Source: Sinorhizobium sp. 6-70 (GTDB lineage Bacteria > Pseudomonadota > Alphaproteobacteria > Rhizobiales > Rhizobiaceae). From it: a stretch of DNA of 64,000 nt. Location: assembly GCF_030124375.1 (NCBI RefSeq), contig NZ_JASKLS010000005.1, forward strand, positions 1-64,000, given 5' to 3'. Below, in pieces: positions 1 to 9,913 of this stretch (position 1 is the first letter of the stretch; each line of letters starts with the position of its first letter). The translations under genes were made by a program, and so were the position numbers. Under the pieces are notes generated by a model. The model ran no database searches and had not been told where the DNA came from. It saw only the letters and a list, made by a program, of their open reading frames with translations.

Positions 1-1
1 G

Positions 2-232
2 GTGACCACCGATCTTCGTCTGAACGAGCCGCGTTATGCCTCGCTGCCGAACATCATGAAGGCGAAGAAGAAGCCGCTCGACAAGAAGAGCCCGGCCGAT
101 TTCGGCGTCGACACTTCGCCGCGGCTGAAGGTGCTGAAGACGGAAGAGCCGTCCGGCCGCAAGGCCGGCATCAAGGTCAAGTCGGTCGCCGAGCTCGTCG
201 AGAAGCTCAAGGGCGAAGCCGGCGTATTGTAA
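2..232 (+). CDS. etfB: Electron transfer flavoprotein beta subunit, C-terminal part (5' truncated)
   Basis: Only the last 76 codons are inside the window; the gene starts before base 1. The tail is rich in lysine, with a [11 protein letters not shown] stretch followed by a segment about a protein with '[14 protein letters not shown]', which is typical of the end of ETF beta. The partner etfA starts 25 bases downstream on the same strand, which strongly supports the call. ETF beta binds AMP and, together with alpha, carries electrons from acyl-CoA and other flavin dehydrogenases to ETF:quinone oxidoreductase. The housekeeping ETF is more likely than the nitrogen-fixation FixA, because the next gene is an acyl-CoA metabolism enzyme. 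Confidence 0.9.
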   Translation: MTTDLRLNEPRYASLPNIMKAKKKPLDKKSPADFGVDTSPRLKVLKTEEPSGRKAGIKVKSVAELVEKLKGEAGVL

Positions 233-257
233 GGTTCAGGAAAGGGAGAACAACACC

Positions 258-1187
258 ATGGCCATTCTGCTTCTGGCTGACCACGACACCACCCACCTTT
301 CCGACCAGACGGCGAAAGCGCTGACCGCCGCCACCAAGATCGGCTCCGACGTGCATGTGCTGGTCGCCGGTTCGAACGTCAAGGCGATCGCCGATCAGGC
401 GGCGAAGCTTGCCGGTGTGGCCAAGGTGCTGGTCGCCGACGACGCCTCGCTCGCCAACAATCTCGCCGAGCCGCTCGCCGCCACGATCGTCGCGCTCGCC
501 GGCGGCTACGACACCATCGTTGCCGCCGCCACCTCGGTCGGCAAGAACGTTTTGCCGCGCGTTGCCGCACTCATCGACGTCGCCCAGGTCTCGGAGATCA
601 TCGAGGTCGTTTCCAGTGACACCTTCAAGCGGCCGATCTATGCCGGCAACGCCATCCAGACGGTGCAGACGAGCGAAGCCAAGAAGGTGATCACGGTGCG
701 CACGGCCTCGTTCGCCGCTGCCGCTGAAGGCGGTTCGGCCGCGATCGAGACGGTTGCGGCCGCCGCCAATCCGGGCGTTTCCAGCCATGTTGCCGATGCG
801 CTGTCGTCGTCGGACCGGCCGGAGCTGACCTCGGCGAAGATCATCATCTCCGGCGGCCGGGCGCTCGGCTCGTCGGAAAAGTTCAAGGAAGTGATCCTGC
901 CGGTCGCCGACAAGCTCGGCGCCGCCGTCGGCGCAAGCCGAGCCGCCGTCGATGCCGGTTATGCCCCGAACGACTGGCAGGTCGGCCAGACCGGCAAGGT
1001 GGTCGCCCCCGACCTCTACATCGCCTGCGGCATCTCCGGGGCGATCCAGCACCTCGCCGGCATGAAGGATTCCAAGGTGATCGTCGCCATCAACAAGGAC
1101 GAGGAGGCGCCGATCTTCCAGGTCGCCGACTACGGCCTCGTCGCCGACCTCTTCGACGTCCTGCCCGAACTCGAAAAGGCGCTGTAA
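258..1187 (+). CDS. etfA: Electron transfer flavoprotein alpha subunit
   Basis: 309 residues, the normal length for ETF alpha. The start ATG follows a GGGAG ribosome site. The N-terminal half (about 1-185) is the ETF alpha/beta Rossmann-like domain. The C-terminal half is the FAD-binding domain, with ISGGRALGS near residue 197 and the family signature region [20 protein letters not shown] near 255-275, followed by [14 protein letters not shown]. It forms a heterodimer with EtfB (25 bases upstream, same operon) and passes electrons from beta-oxidation-type dehydrogenases to the quinone pool. The 3-hydroxyacyl-CoA dehydrogenase gene downstream fits a fatty-acid/polyhydroxybutyrate setting. Confidence 0.96.
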   Translation: MAILLLADHDTTHLSDQTAKALTAATKIGSDVHVLVAGSNVKAIADQAAKLAGVAKVLVADDASLANNLAEPLAATIVALAGGYDTIVAAATSVGKNVLPRVAALIDVAQVSEIIEVVSSDTFKRPIYAGNAIQTVQTSEAKKVITVRTASFAAAAEGGSAAIETVAAAANPGVSSHVADALSSSDRPELTSAKIIISGGRALGSSEKFKEVILPVADKLGAAVGASRAAVDAGYAPNDWQVGQTGKVVAPDLYIACGISGAIQHLAGMKDSKVIVAINKDEEAPIFQVADYGLVADLFDVLPELEKAL

Positions 1188-1344
1188 CCACACGTAAAAC
1201 GCGTTTGCCTCCGGCATGAAAAAGGCTGGAAAAAGCGCGTGCTTGGCATTAACAATCGTACCGGGCCGGCCCAAGCGGCCCGGTATTTTTGTATCTGCGG
1301 CTGCAAAGCTGCCGAAAATCTCTTGAAGATGGGTGTTCGCTTCG

Positions 1345-2217
1345 ATGATCAAGACGGTCGGAATTATTGGCGCTGGTCAGATGGGCTGCGGCATTGCCCA
1401 TGTTTCGGCAGCCGCCGGATACAAGGTGCAGCTCTACGATCTTGCTGCGGACCGGATCGAAGCCGGACTTGCGACCATCAACGGCAATCTCGCCCGCCAG
1501 GTTTCCTCCGGCAAGATGACCGACGAGGATCGCAAGAAGGCGCTTTCCCTGATCAAGGGTTCCGCCGACATCAACGATCTCTCTCAAGCCGATCTTGTGA
1601 TAGAGGCGGTAACGGAAGACGAGACCGTCAAGCGCAAGATTTACGGCCAGGTTTGCCCGATCATGAAGCCGGAAGCGATTCTCGCGACCAACACGTCTTC
1701 GCTGTCGATCACGCGGCTCGCGTCCGCGACAGACCGGCCGGAACATTTCATGGGCATCCACTTCATGAACCCGGTTCCGGTGATGAAGCTGGTGGAACTG
1801 GTGCGCGGCATTGCGACCGATGAAGAGACCTTCAAGACGGCGAAGGAGTTCGTCGCTCATCTCGACAAGACCGTCACCGTTGCCGAGGATTTCCCTGCCT
1901 TCATCGTCAACCGCATCCTGTTGCCGATGATCAACGAAGCGATCTACACGCTCTATGAGGGCGTCGGCACCGTGGATGCGATCGACACGGCGATGAAACT
2001 CGGCGCCAACCATCCGATGGGGCCGTTGCAGTTGGCCGACTTCATCGGCCTCGACACCTGCCTTTCGATCATGCAGGTGCTGCACGACGGCCTGGCCGAC
2101 TCGAAGTACCGCCCCTGTCCGCTGCTGGTCAAATATGTCGAAGCCGGCTGGCTCGGTCGCAAGTCTGGCCGTGGCTTCTACGACTATCGCGGCGACGTGC
2201 CAATTCCGACGCGCTAG
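1345..2217 (+). CDS. hbdA: 3-hydroxybutyryl-CoA dehydrogenase
   Basis: 290 residues from the ATG at 1345; a GTG at 1333 in the same frame is possible but would put four extra residues before the NAD-binding fold. The protein opens with the dinucleotide-binding motif VGIIGAGQMGCGIA and an acidic residue after strand 2 (YDLAADR). The signature HFMNPVPVMKLVELV and the C-terminal helical domain (GPLQLADFIGLDTCL) are those of the HAD/HBD family. It interconverts acetoacetyl-CoA and 3-hydroxybutyryl-CoA with NAD(P), in butanoate or PHB metabolism. The TAG stop is the first three bases of an intergenic repeat. The symbol is a family-based choice. Confidence 0.9.
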   Translation: MIKTVGIIGAGQMGCGIAHVSAAAGYKVQLYDLAADRIEAGLATINGNLARQVSSGKMTDEDRKKALSLIKGSADINDLSQADLVIEAVTEDETVKRKIYGQVCPIMKPEAILATNTSSLSITRLASATDRPEHFMGIHFMNPVPVMKLVELVRGIATDEETFKTAKEFVAHLDKTVTVAEDFPAFIVNRILLPMINEAIYTLYEGVGTVDAIDTAMKLGANHPMGPLQLADFIGLDTCLSIMQVLHDGLADSKYRPCPLLVKYVEAGWLGRKSGRGFYDYRGDVPIPTR

Positions 2218-2362
2218 AGCAATTCCAGGAAAAGTGTGTAACGGTTTTCCGTCCGGAATTGCGTAGTTTCAAAGAGTTAGATCATTTCACTGTTTCAATG
2301 AAACGGTGAAATGATCTAGCGGGATGAGGAAAAGTGTGCGCGGTTTTCCGCATCCCGCGTCT
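2215..2362. repeat. Intergenic palindromic repeat, family 2 (composite)
   Basis: It is made of three blocks: a CAATTCC...AGGAAAAGTGTGTAACGG...CGGAATTG unit, a perfect-looking dyad around TCATTTCACTG...CGGTGAAATGA (about 2283-2316), and a GCGGGATGAGGAAAAGTGTG...CGCATCCCGC unit. Related copies lie at 15074-15126, 38248-38350 and 42721-42796. It fills the gap between two convergent genes and supplies the stop codon of the upstream one. The structure could fold as a hairpin on either strand. Confidence 0.8.
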
Positions 2363-2385
2363 CAACTTATTGGAATCGATAACCA

Positions 2386-3081
2386 TCAGCTGCCGGCCGA
2401 CGCGCCCAACGCTGCCTGAATGAGCCCCTTCGCATCCTCACTATCCCAGGCGGCGGGACCGTTCATCGACCCGATCAGGCAGCCCTTGTCGTCGAGGAGC
2501 AGGGTCGCAGGAAGGCCGAAGGCGAGGCCCTCTTTCTTGAGCGTATTGAACACGCCCATCGACGCATCCCGGTAGTAGCCGAGCTCGTGAACCCCGACCT
2601 CATCGAGGAAGGCTCTCGGCTTTTCGTCGTCGCCGGTGTCGATGTTGATCGCGACGACCTGGAAGCGGTCGCCACCGAGCGCTTTCTGCAGTCCGTTCAG
2701 CGCCGGCATCTCCTCCCGGCAGGGCACGCACCAGGTCGCCCAAAGGTTGACGAGGACCGTCTTGCCGGCAAACGCGGCAAGGGTCAGCGGTTTTCCATCG
2801 GGGCCGTTAAAATCGAGACCACGGATCGGACGCGGGTCTGCCGCCGGCGTCATCGCCGCGACCTGGCCCTTCATGAACGGGGTCAGCGAAGCGACCTTCT
2901 GTTTGGTTTGTGGACAGCTCCCGCCTTCAGCCGTTTGCGTCGCCGCGCGGTCGCCGGATCCTGTGGCATTGCCAGACCCCGTCTCCTTCACGTATACCGC
3001 AGCCGCACCGACGATCACGCCGAAAAGGGCGGCGAGCGCGAACAACCTGACGGCCAGGGGACTTTTCTTCTGGTCTGGCAT
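2386..3081 (-). CDS. tlpA: Thiol:disulfide interchange protein, TlpA-like
   Basis: 231 residues from the ATG at 3081, chosen because GGAG lies six bases upstream and a membrane segment follows at once. Residues 1-35 form an N-terminal anchor ([21 protein letters not shown]), and the rest is a periplasmic thioredoxin fold with the active site [16 protein letters not shown] and the cis-proline region [12 protein letters not shown]. TlpA reduces periplasmic thiols, classically for cytochrome oxidase Cu-centre maturation. An extra Cys lies in the linker (GGSCPQTKQ). The gene is divergent from argH, with only 25 bases between the start codons, so each promoter must lie inside or very near the other gene. 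Confidence 0.92.
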   Translation of the reverse strand: MPDQKKSPLAVRLFALAALFGVIVGAAAVYVKETGSGNATGSGDRAATQTAEGGSCPQTKQKVASLTPFMKGQVAAMTPAADPRPIRGLDFNGPDGKPLTLAAFAGKTVLVNLWATWCVPCREEMPALNGLQKALGGDRFQVVAINIDTGDDEKPRAFLDEVGVHELGYYRDASMGVFNTLKKEGLAFGLPATLLLDDKGCLIGSMNGPAAWDSEDAKGLIQAALGASAGS

Positions 3082-3106
3082 TTCATTCTCCAAGGCGGGC
3101 ATCCTC

Positions 3107-4510
3107 ATGGCTGACGGCAGTTCCGAGACGAAATCCTCCAACCAGATGTGGGGCGGGCGCTTCGCCTCTGGCCCGGATGCAATCATGGAGGAGATAAACG
3201 CCTCAATCGGCTTCGACAAGAAGCTCTATGCCCAGGACATCCGCGGCTCAATAGCGCATGCGACCATGCTGGCGCATCAAGGCATCATTTCTGCCGAAGA
3301 CAAAGACAAGATCGTTCACGGGCTCGACACGATCCTGTCAGAGATCGAAAGCGGTGCATTCGAATTCTCACGACGCCTGGAAGACATTCACATGAATGTC
3401 GAAGCGCGGCTGGCAACCCTGATCGGGCCCGCTGCCGGCCGGCTGCACACGGCGCGCTCGCGCAACGACCAGGTTGCGCTCGACTTTCGCCTGTGGGTGA
3501 AGGAAGAACTGCAGAAAACCGAAAAGGCGCTGACGGCGCTGATCGCCGCCTTCCTGGATCGCGCCGAAGAACATGCCGACACAGTGATGCCCGGGTTCAC
3601 CCATCTGCAGACGGCGCAGCCGGTCACCTTCGGCCATCATTGCATGGCCTACGTCGAAATGTTCGGCCGCGACCGCTCGCGCGTCCGCCATGCGATCGAG
3701 CACATGGACGAAAGCCCGATCGGCGCTGCGGCTCTGGCAGGCACCGGCTTTCCGATCGACCGGCACATGACGGCAAAGGCGCTTGGCTTCCGCGAGCCGA
3801 CCCGCAATTCGATCGACACCGTCTCCGACCGCGACTTCGCACTGGAGTTCCTTTCGATTGCCTCGATCGCGGCGACACATCTGTCGCGCCTTGCCGAAGA
3901 GATCGTCATCTGGTCGACCCCGCAATTCGGCTTCATCCGTCTGTCGGACGCGTTTTCGACCGGCTCGTCGATCATGCCGCAGAAGAAGAACCCCGATGCC
4001 GCCGAGCTCGTGCGTGCCAAGACGGGTCGCATCAACGGTTCGCTGATTGCACTGCTGACCGTGATGAAGGGCCTGCCGCTCGCCTATTCGAAGGACATGC
4101 AGGAGGACAAGGAGCAAGTCTTCGACGCCGCCGAGAGCCTCGAACTGGCAATTGCTGCAATGACCGGCATGGTGCGCGACATGAGCGTGCGTGCCGATCG
4201 GATGAAGGCTGCGGCCGGCTCCGGCTATTCGACCGCGACCGACCTTGCCGACTGGCTAGTGAGAGAGGCGGGTCTGCCCTTCCGCGACGCCCATCATGTG
4301 ACCGGCCGCGCCGTGGCGCTTGCCGAGCAGAAGGGTTGCGATCTCGCCGATCTGTCGCTCGCCGACCTGCAGTCGATCAATGCGGCAATCACCGAGAAGG
4401 TCTTCGACGTGCTCACCGTCGAGGCTTCGGTCGCAAGCCGCACCAGCTTCGGCGGCACCGCCCCTGCCGAAGTGCGCAAGCAGATCGCCTGGTGGCGGGG
4501 CCGCAACTGA
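3107..4510 (+). CDS. argH: Argininosuccinate lyase
   Basis: 467 residues from the ATG at 3107. The fumarase/aspartase superfamily signature [12 protein letters not shown] (about residues 285-296) is intact, as are [12 protein letters not shown] and TGFPIDR. The N-terminus [14 protein letters not shown] is the usual ArgH start. It splits argininosuccinate to arginine and fumarate in the cytoplasm, the last step of arginine synthesis. A longer open frame extends upstream to 2636 but that part is antisense to tlpA and lacks family similarity. The downstream small lipoprotein and lysA order is common in proteobacteria. Confidence 0.97.
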   Translation: MADGSSETKSSNQMWGGRFASGPDAIMEEINASIGFDKKLYAQDIRGSIAHATMLAHQGIISAEDKDKIVHGLDTILSEIESGAFEFSRRLEDIHMNVEARLATLIGPAAGRLHTARSRNDQVALDFRLWVKEELQKTEKALTALIAAFLDRAEEHADTVMPGFTHLQTAQPVTFGHHCMAYVEMFGRDRSRVRHAIEHMDESPIGAAALAGTGFPIDRHMTAKALGFREPTRNSIDTVSDRDFALEFLSIASIAATHLSRLAEEIVIWSTPQFGFIRLSDAFSTGSSIMPQKKNPDAAELVRAKTGRINGSLIALLTVMKGLPLAYSKDMQEDKEQVFDAAESLELAIAAMTGMVRDMSVRADRMKAAAGSGYSTATDLADWLVREAGLPFRDAHHVTGRAVALAEQKGCDLADLSLADLQSINAAITEKVFDVLTVEASVASRTSFGGTAPAEVRKQIAWWRGRN

Positions 4511-4727
4511 TGCATGTCGCCCGAAAGTGTGCGGCGGTTTCGGACAACGACATGCATGCCAGCAAAGACCTAAGCGTGTCGCCTGGCTCCCATGGTAGGC
4601 GACGCGCTTGAGCCAGCGCAGAAAGAGGGTGCACAAGGCCCTGAAAAATCGATAAGACATCGCTCCAGAGCGGGGCCGGAAGACCCGCCCGCTCCGACTC
4701 ACTCGGCTCCCGTTCCGGCAAAGGAAA

Positions 4728-4925
4728 ATGACGATGACATTGACGAAGGCAGCCCGGCTTGCGCTTGTGCTCGCTATCCCCGGGCTGGTTCTCATCGGTT
4801 GTGGGCGTAAGGGCGATCTCGACAGGCCGGGCGCCACGACGATCAACACCAAAGCGCCGGCGGGAACCGTCGAAGAGAAGGCTACGGTAGATGACCGGCC
4901 CTTCCTGCTTGATCCCCTCCTCTGA
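4728..4925 (+). CDS. Small lipoprotein (LptM/YifL-like)
   Basis: 65 residues. A hydrophobic signal segment (ARLALVLAIPGLVLIGC) ends in a lipobox with Cys at about residue 25, followed by GRKGDLDRP, the conserved 'CGxKGxL' start of the LptM (YifL) family. LptM of E. coli assists LptD outer-membrane assembly; whether this homologue does so is inferred. The start can be 4728 or the ATG at 4734; AAGGA at 4721 spaces better for the second. It sits between argH and lysA, 14 bases before lysA, probably in one transcript, as in many proteobacteria. Confidence 0.85.
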   Translation: MTMTLTKAARLALVLAIPGLVLIGCGRKGDLDRPGATTINTKAPAGTVEEKATVDDRPFLLDPLL

Positions 4926-4939
4926 ACCGAGCGAAACCC

Positions 4940-6208
4940 GTGAACCATTTCCAATACCGTGACGGAATTCTCTACGCCGAAGACGTCCCCGTAACGGACA
5001 TCGCAAGAGCCGTCGGAACACCCTTCTATTGCTATTCCACAGCAACGCTGGAACGCCACTACCGGGTCTTCGCCCAGGCCTTTGCCGATGTTGACGCCAT
5101 GGTCTGCTACGCCATGAAGGCCAATTCGAACCAGGCCGTATTGAAGACGCTGGCCCGGCTTGGCGCGGGGGTCGATGTGGTTTCCGAAGGCGAGCTCCGT
5201 CGCGCGCTTGCCGCCGGCGTGCCGGCAGACCGGATCATGTTTTCCGGCGTCGGCAAGACTGCGCGCGAGATGGATTTCGCGATCGAGGCGGGCATCTATT
5301 GCTTCAATGTCGAGTCCGAACCGGAGCTGGAGGTCCTGAACCAGCGGGCGCTAAGGGCCGGCAAGCAGGCGCATGTCTCCTTCCGCATCAATCCGGACGT
5401 CGATGCCCGTACGCATGCGAAGATTTCGACCGGCAAGAAGGAGAACAAGTTCGGTATTTCCTGGGAGCGGGCGCGCAGCGTCTACGCCCACGCCGCCACC
5501 CTGCCCGGCATCAAGGTCACCGGCATCGACATGCATATCGGCAGCCAGATTACCGAGTTGCAGCCGTTCGACGATGCCTTCAAGCTGCTGCGCGAACTCG
5601 TCGATACCCTCAGGTCTGATGGCCATGTGATCGATCACGTCGACATCGGCGGAGGTCTCGGCATTCCCTACAGGGACGACAACAATCCGCCGCCATTGCC
5701 CGATGCCTATGCCGACATCGTCAAGAACCAGCTCAAGGGCCTTAACTGCCGCATCGTGACCGAACCCGGCCGGCTGATCGTCGGCAACGCCGGTATTCTC
5801 GTCACCGAAGTGATCTACGTGAAGGATGGCGGTGACAAGACCTTCGTCATCGTCGATGGCGCGATGAACGACCTGATCCGCCCGACCCTCTACGAGGCCT
5901 ATCACGAAATCCGGCCGGTGAAGATTTCGGCTGCCAACGCACCGCGCATCAAGGCCGACGTGGTGGGCCCCGTTTGCGAAACCGGCGACTACCTCGCGCT
6001 CGATCGCGAGATGGCGATGCCGAAACCGGGCGATCTGTTCGCAATCGGCTCGGCCGGTGCTTACGGCGCGGTGCAGTCGGGTACCTACAACAGCCGCCTG
6101 CTCGTTCCGGAAGTGCTCGTCAAGGGCGACCGCTTCCACGTCGTGCGGCCGCGTCAGGACTATGACAGCCTGATCGGCCTCGATTCGGTTCCGGAGTGGC
6201 TCGACTGA
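4940..6208 (+). CDS. lysA: Diaminopimelate decarboxylase
   Basis: 422 residues with a GTG start at 4940. It is a fold-type III PLP enzyme: the PLP lysine is in CYAMKANSN (K60), the glycine-rich phosphate site is HVDIGGGLGIPY, EPGRLIVGNAG follows, and the substrate Cys is in DVVGPVCETGDYLA. It decarboxylates meso-diaminopimelate to L-lysine, the last lysine step, in the cytoplasm. It lies 14 bases after the lipoprotein gene and is followed by a RIME1 element that may end the transcript. Confidence 0.97.
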   Translation: MNHFQYRDGILYAEDVPVTDIARAVGTPFYCYSTATLERHYRVFAQAFADVDAMVCYAMKANSNQAVLKTLARLGAGVDVVSEGELRRALAAGVPADRIMFSGVGKTAREMDFAIEAGIYCFNVESEPELEVLNQRALRAGKQAHVSFRINPDVDARTHAKISTGKKENKFGISWERARSVYAHAATLPGIKVTGIDMHIGSQITELQPFDDAFKLLRELVDTLRSDGHVIDHVDIGGGLGIPYRDDNNPPPLPDAYADIVKNQLKGLNCRIVTEPGRLIVGNAGILVTEVIYVKDGGDKTFVIVDGAMNDLIRPTLYEAYHEIRPVKISAANAPRIKADVVGPVCETGDYLALDREMAMPKPGDLFAIGSAGAYGAVQSGTYNSRLLVPEVLVKGDRFHVVRPRQDYDSLIGLDSVPEWLD

Positions 6209-6319
6209 GCCTCTCTGGTTTAGTTTCCGGCGGAGACGCCGCAAAGCCGTGCGGCGATCACGATTTGTTGTCGCCCTCGTCTTCGCCACAAACGGTGTTA
6301 TCCTGCGGTGCGAGGATCA

Positions 6320-6420
6320 CTACGGCGCGGCGCGTTGCCAGACGCACGACGGACGCTGTAGCACTTTGAATTGCTGCATGTTTTGTCCTTGATCGGCTGC
6401 GATTTAAGCATACATGCAGA
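6320..6420 (-). repeat. RIME1-like intergenic mosaic element, copy 1
   Basis: Reverse-oriented copy of the roughly 105-base two-palindrome element: a GACGC-type hairpin (6320-6360) then a CATG..CATGCAG hairpin (6375-6420). The first palindrome is somewhat degenerate. It lies between lysA and the TIGR02302-type gene. Confidence 0.8.
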
Positions 6421-6457
6421 AGGACGACCATGAGCGACCGAAAGGGAACTTGGGCGG

Positions 6458-9118
6458 ATGACGCAATTCCGGCGGGATGACACGCCACAACCGAAGCCGT
6501 TTGCCAGGATGCTGGCAACCAAGAGGTTTTTCGCCCGCTTGGTCCTTTTGGCGGAGCAGATTCTGCCCCGCGCGCTGATGCCCGCGTCAATCGTTCTCCT
6601 GTTCCTCTCCGCCGGCTGGCTTGGCTTCTTCCGCGTTGCGCCGTTGTGGCTGCACGCCGCAATCCTTCTCGCCTTCTTCGCGGGACTGTTCTTCTCGCTC
6701 CTGCCGCTAACCCGGATCCGCTGGCCAGAAAACCCCGATGCGGACCGGATGCTCGAAGAGCGCAACGACCTGCCGCATCAGGCGATCCGCGTCCAGGACG
6801 ACACGCCGGCGACCGAGGGAGCGTTCGGAGCGGCGCTGTGGCGGGAGCATCAGGCGCGCATGGCCCGATTGGTCCGCGCATTGGACACCGGCCTTCCGCG
6901 CCCCGACATCGCGCGGCACGACCCCTGGGCACTCAGGGCGGTCCCCGTGCTTCTTGCCTGCATTGCATTTGCCTATTCCTATTCGAACCGCGCGGGGCTG
7001 GTAACCGACGCTTTCCGGCTGCCCCAGCAACAGGTTGTCGCGGCGGACATCCGCATCGACGCCTGGGTAACGCCGCCGGCCTATACGGGCCGCGCGCCGA
7101 TTTTCCTGACTGGCCGGCAAGAAACGACCTCGCAAGGCGTGGTATCGCAAGACATGCCATCGCAGGATGCGGCCCCGGCGCAGCAGGAAAAGACCCTCTT
7201 CACCGTGCCGCAGTTCAGCGATTTGACCGTCAGGATAACCGGCGCCGGGCCGGAGGCACGTGTGAGCTATGCCGAATCCGGTGGAACGGGACCGATCACC
7301 ATTCCAGCTTCCGCTGACAAAGCGAAATCCGAGCCGAAGACGGAGCCGCAGGAAACCGCGCAGATGCCGCGAAACGGCGTCCGCAACCATCTCTACAAGA
7401 TAACCAAGGACGGAACGCTTTCGGTCGGCGGACAAAGCTGGAACTTCAAGATCACGCCGGACAGCGTCCCCGACATCGCATTCGATGGCACGCCGCGCCC
7501 GACCGCGAACGCGTCGCTCGAAATAAGCTTCCTTGCGCATGACGACTATGGGATTTCGCAGGCCTGGGCAGAGATCAAGCCGCTGGATGAACTGCCTGCC
7601 GGCGCCCGCTCGCTCTACCCTGCGCCCGAGTACCGCCTCGACCTGCCGCGCCGCAACGCGCGGGAGGCCAAGGGGACCACGAGCCGGAACCTCAGCGAGC
7701 ATCCGCTCGCTGGAAAGCGTGCGCGCATCACCCTGGTCGCCCGCGATGCTGCCGGCCAGGAAGGCCGAAGTGTGCCGCAGGACGTGATCCTTCCGGCGCG
7801 CCAGTTCTTCGAACCGCTCGCCGCCGCTGTTGCCGAGCAGCGACAGGTCTTCGCGCTCAATGTCAACGACCTTCCGCGCGCGATCGATCTCAACGACGCA
7901 CTGACGCTCTATGCGGAGGAGACGATCCCCAACCTTACGCATTTCCTGCTGATCCAATCGGCACGCACGCGCATGGCACTCGCGCGCAACGACGACATGC
8001 TCAGGGACGCGGCCGATCACCTCTGGGAGATTGCTCTCGGCATAGAGGACGGGGACCTGTCGCTCGCCGAACGGCGGCTGCGCGACGCTCAGCAGAAGCT
8101 TTCCGATGCACTGGACCGCAATGCGTCCGACGAGGAAATCGCCAAGCTGATGCAGGAATTGCGCCAGGCGATGCAGGAATACATGCAGGAACTTGCACAG
8201 CAAGCCGCGAAAAATCCGCGCATGGCCAACCCCGACCAGAACAACGTGCTGCGCCAGCAGGACCTGCAGAAGATGATGGACCAGATCGAAAACCTGGCCC
8301 GGTCCGGCTCGCGCGATCAGGCACGCCAACTCCTGTCCGAACTGCAAAGGATGATGAACAACCTGCAGGCCGGACGCATGCAGCAGATGGGCGAGCAGAA
8401 CAACGCCATGCGTCAGCAGATGGACAAGCTCGGCCAGTTGATGCAGCAGCAGCAACAATTGATGGATGAGACCTTCAAACTGGACCAGGCGCTACGCGAC
8501 CGCATGCAACGTGGCGACCCGTTACAGGATAAAGACAACGAACTCTTCGGTCAGGACATGCCGCAGGATCCCGGGCAGCGAAACGATCCCAACGGCCAGC
8601 CCAGCCCGCTCGACGACATGACCGCCGAACAGTTGAAGGAAGCCTTGAAGCAACTGAGACAGCAGCAGGAAGGGCTTGGCAAGCAGCTTGGGGAACTGCA
8701 GAAGGGCCTCGAGCAGCTTGGCGTCAAGCCCGGCAAGGGCTTCGGCGAAGCACAGCGCGAGATGAAGGGAGCGGCCGACGCTCTTGGCGAGGGCGAGGGC
8801 GAACAGGCCGTCGGCAGTCAGGGCCGGGCGCTGCAGGCGTTGCGCGAAGGCGCACAGGACATGATGAACCAGATGCAGGCCCAGGGACAGCAGGGTCCCG
8901 GACAGGGCGTTCCGCAATACGGCCAGAATGGACGTGATCCGCTCGGCCGTCGTCAGCAGAACATCGGACCCGACTTCGGCGACCAGGTCAAGGTTCCGGA
9001 CGAAATCGATACGCAACGCGCCCGCGAAATCCTCGACGCGATCCGCCGTAAACTCGGCGACAGCCTGTCTCCGGAAGCCGAGCGGCAATATCTCGAGCGC
9101 CTGCTCGATATGCGTTGA
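6458..9118 (+). CDS. TIGR02302-type membrane protein (DUF4175)
   Basis: 886 residues. Two or three membrane segments lie near the N-terminus (about 25-95 and 168-185), then a long soluble part. Residues about 560-850 are very rich in Gln, Met, Arg and Leu (for example QMQAQGQQGPGQGVPQ), probably coiled coil. The length and layout match the alphaproteobacterial TIGR02302/DUF4175 family, whose function is unknown. The C-terminal ~35 residues (DEIDTQRAREILDAIRRKLG) are the conserved closing motif of that family. The start at 6458 has a GGGCGG site nearby. No operon partner is evident. Confidence 0.85.
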   Translation: MTQFRRDDTPQPKPFARMLATKRFFARLVLLAEQILPRALMPASIVLLFLSAGWLGFFRVAPLWLHAAILLAFFAGLFFSLLPLTRIRWPENPDADRMLEERNDLPHQAIRVQDDTPATEGAFGAALWREHQARMARLVRALDTGLPRPDIARHDPWALRAVPVLLACIAFAYSYSNRAGLVTDAFRLPQQQVVAADIRIDAWVTPPAYTGRAPIFLTGRQETTSQGVVSQDMPSQDAAPAQQEKTLFTVPQFSDLTVRITGAGPEARVSYAESGGTGPITIPASADKAKSEPKTEPQETAQMPRNGVRNHLYKITKDGTLSVGGQSWNFKITPDSVPDIAFDGTPRPTANASLEISFLAHDDYGISQAWAEIKPLDELPAGARSLYPAPEYRLDLPRRNAREAKGTTSRNLSEHPLAGKRARITLVARDAAGQEGRSVPQDVILPARQFFEPLAAAVAEQRQVFALNVNDLPRAIDLNDALTLYAEETIPNLTHFLLIQSARTRMALARNDDMLRDAADHLWEIALGIEDGDLSLAERRLRDAQQKLSDALDRNASDEEIAKLMQELRQAMQEYMQELAQQAAKNPRMANPDQNNVLRQQDLQKMMDQIENLARSGSRDQARQLLSELQRMMNNLQAGRMQQMGEQNNAMRQQMDKLGQLMQQQQQLMDETFKLDQALRDRMQRGDPLQDKDNELFGQDMPQDPGQRNDPNGQPSPLDDMTAEQLKEALKQLRQQQEGLGKQLGELQKGLEQLGVKPGKGFGEAQREMKGAADALGEGEGEQAVGSQGRALQALREGAQDMMNQMQAQGQQGPGQGVPQYGQNGRDPLGRRQQNIGPDFGDQVKVPDEIDTQRAREILDAIRRKLGDSLSPEAERQYLERLLDMR

Positions 9119-9224
9119 CCACTGCAGCGCTGCTTTCAGCGACGGCCACGCCTGTAAAAGGACGCATGGCGTTGCAGCTGGCCGCCGCCAGCAAGGCGGC
9201 GAAGGCCGGAAATCGGAATGGCTG

Positions 9225-9584
9225 TCAGGCGACGAGCGCCAAGGCGACCGCCTTGCGGATGTCGGGCAGCGAAAACGGCTTGGAAATCACATCGACGACC
9301 TTGCCCGAAAGATCGTCAGCGCGTTCGCGCTGTTCCGCATAGCCGGTCATCAGCAGGATCTTGAGCGCTGGAAACGCGGCAGATGCCTGATGCGCCAATT
9401 CGATGCCGTCCATCACCGGCATGCGGATGTCGGATAAAAGCAGATCAAAGGCCTGGCTTTGCAGGCGAGCGAGCCCATCGGCCCCATCACCCGCCTCGAC
9501 CGTTTCATGCCCATCGAGTCGCAATGCGCGCGCCACAAATGAGCGCAGGGCATCCTCATCCTCGGTAATCAGGATTCTCGCCAT
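9225..9584 (-). CDS. cpdR: Single-domain response regulator CpdR
   Basis: 119 residues, a receiver domain only. It starts MARILITEDEDALR, with the acidic pair at 9-11, phospho-acceptor D52 in LLLSDIRMPVMDG, and the conserved Lys in ISKPF. Length and sequence fit CpdR, which controls ClpXP-dependent proteolysis of CtrA and is switched off by phosphorylation from the CckA-ChpT relay. ATG at 9587 is also possible; 9584 gives the better spacing (5) from GGGAGG. chpT, ctrA and sciP lie about 50 kb away in the same window. Confidence 0.9.
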   Translation of the reverse strand: MARILITEDEDALRSFVARALRLDGHETVEAGDGADGLARLQSQAFDLLLSDIRMPVMDGIELAHQASAAFPALKILLMTGYAEQRERADDLSGKVVDVISKPFSLPDIRKAVALALVA

Positions 9585-9849
9585 CATGGCCTCCCGTGTT
9601 CGCTCCCATAGAGCGCCATGCGTCCCTTGGACTGGCAAAGGACGCTCATCTCGTTGAACTCGAGCATGATGCCTTCTGAAACCGCTGCCGATTTCGAGCA
9701 TATGCCGACGCCACGTTTCGGCATGGCCGAAGCCGTGACGCCCCTCCAAACAACCAGCTTTTCGTTTGCTTTCGGTAAACGCGGCAGCGTCGATTTTCAG
9801 AAAAGGCGGCGCGTCATTCCTTGGACGGGTCCCGATCCAAGAAAAACGT

Positions 9850-9911
9850 CATGCAGCATTCAAAGGACTGCGGCGACCTTTGCGCGTCTTATGAGACGCC
9901 CGGCGCGGTAG
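9850..9911 (+). repeat. RIME1-like element, partial copy 2
   Basis: Carries the CATGCAGCA junction and the second palindrome (GCGCGTCTTATGAGACGC), but lacks the first hairpin. The other part of the gap upstream (9585-9849, about 265 bases) holds no gene I can support; it must contain the cpdR promoter. Confidence 0.75.
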
Positions 9912-9913
9912 TA

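Noticed and set aside
207..1352. Long minus-strand frame opposite etfA (381 codons)
   Set aside because: Arg/Asp/Gly-rich translation typical of the antisense of GC-rich genes; no family motif.
2636..3106. Upstream extension of argH
   Set aside because: Antisense to tlpA; ArgH similarity begins at 3107.
6707..8458. 583-codon minus-strand frame opposite the TIGR02302-type gene
   Set aside because: Shadow frame; the Gln-rich plus-strand gene explains it, and the translation has no domain.
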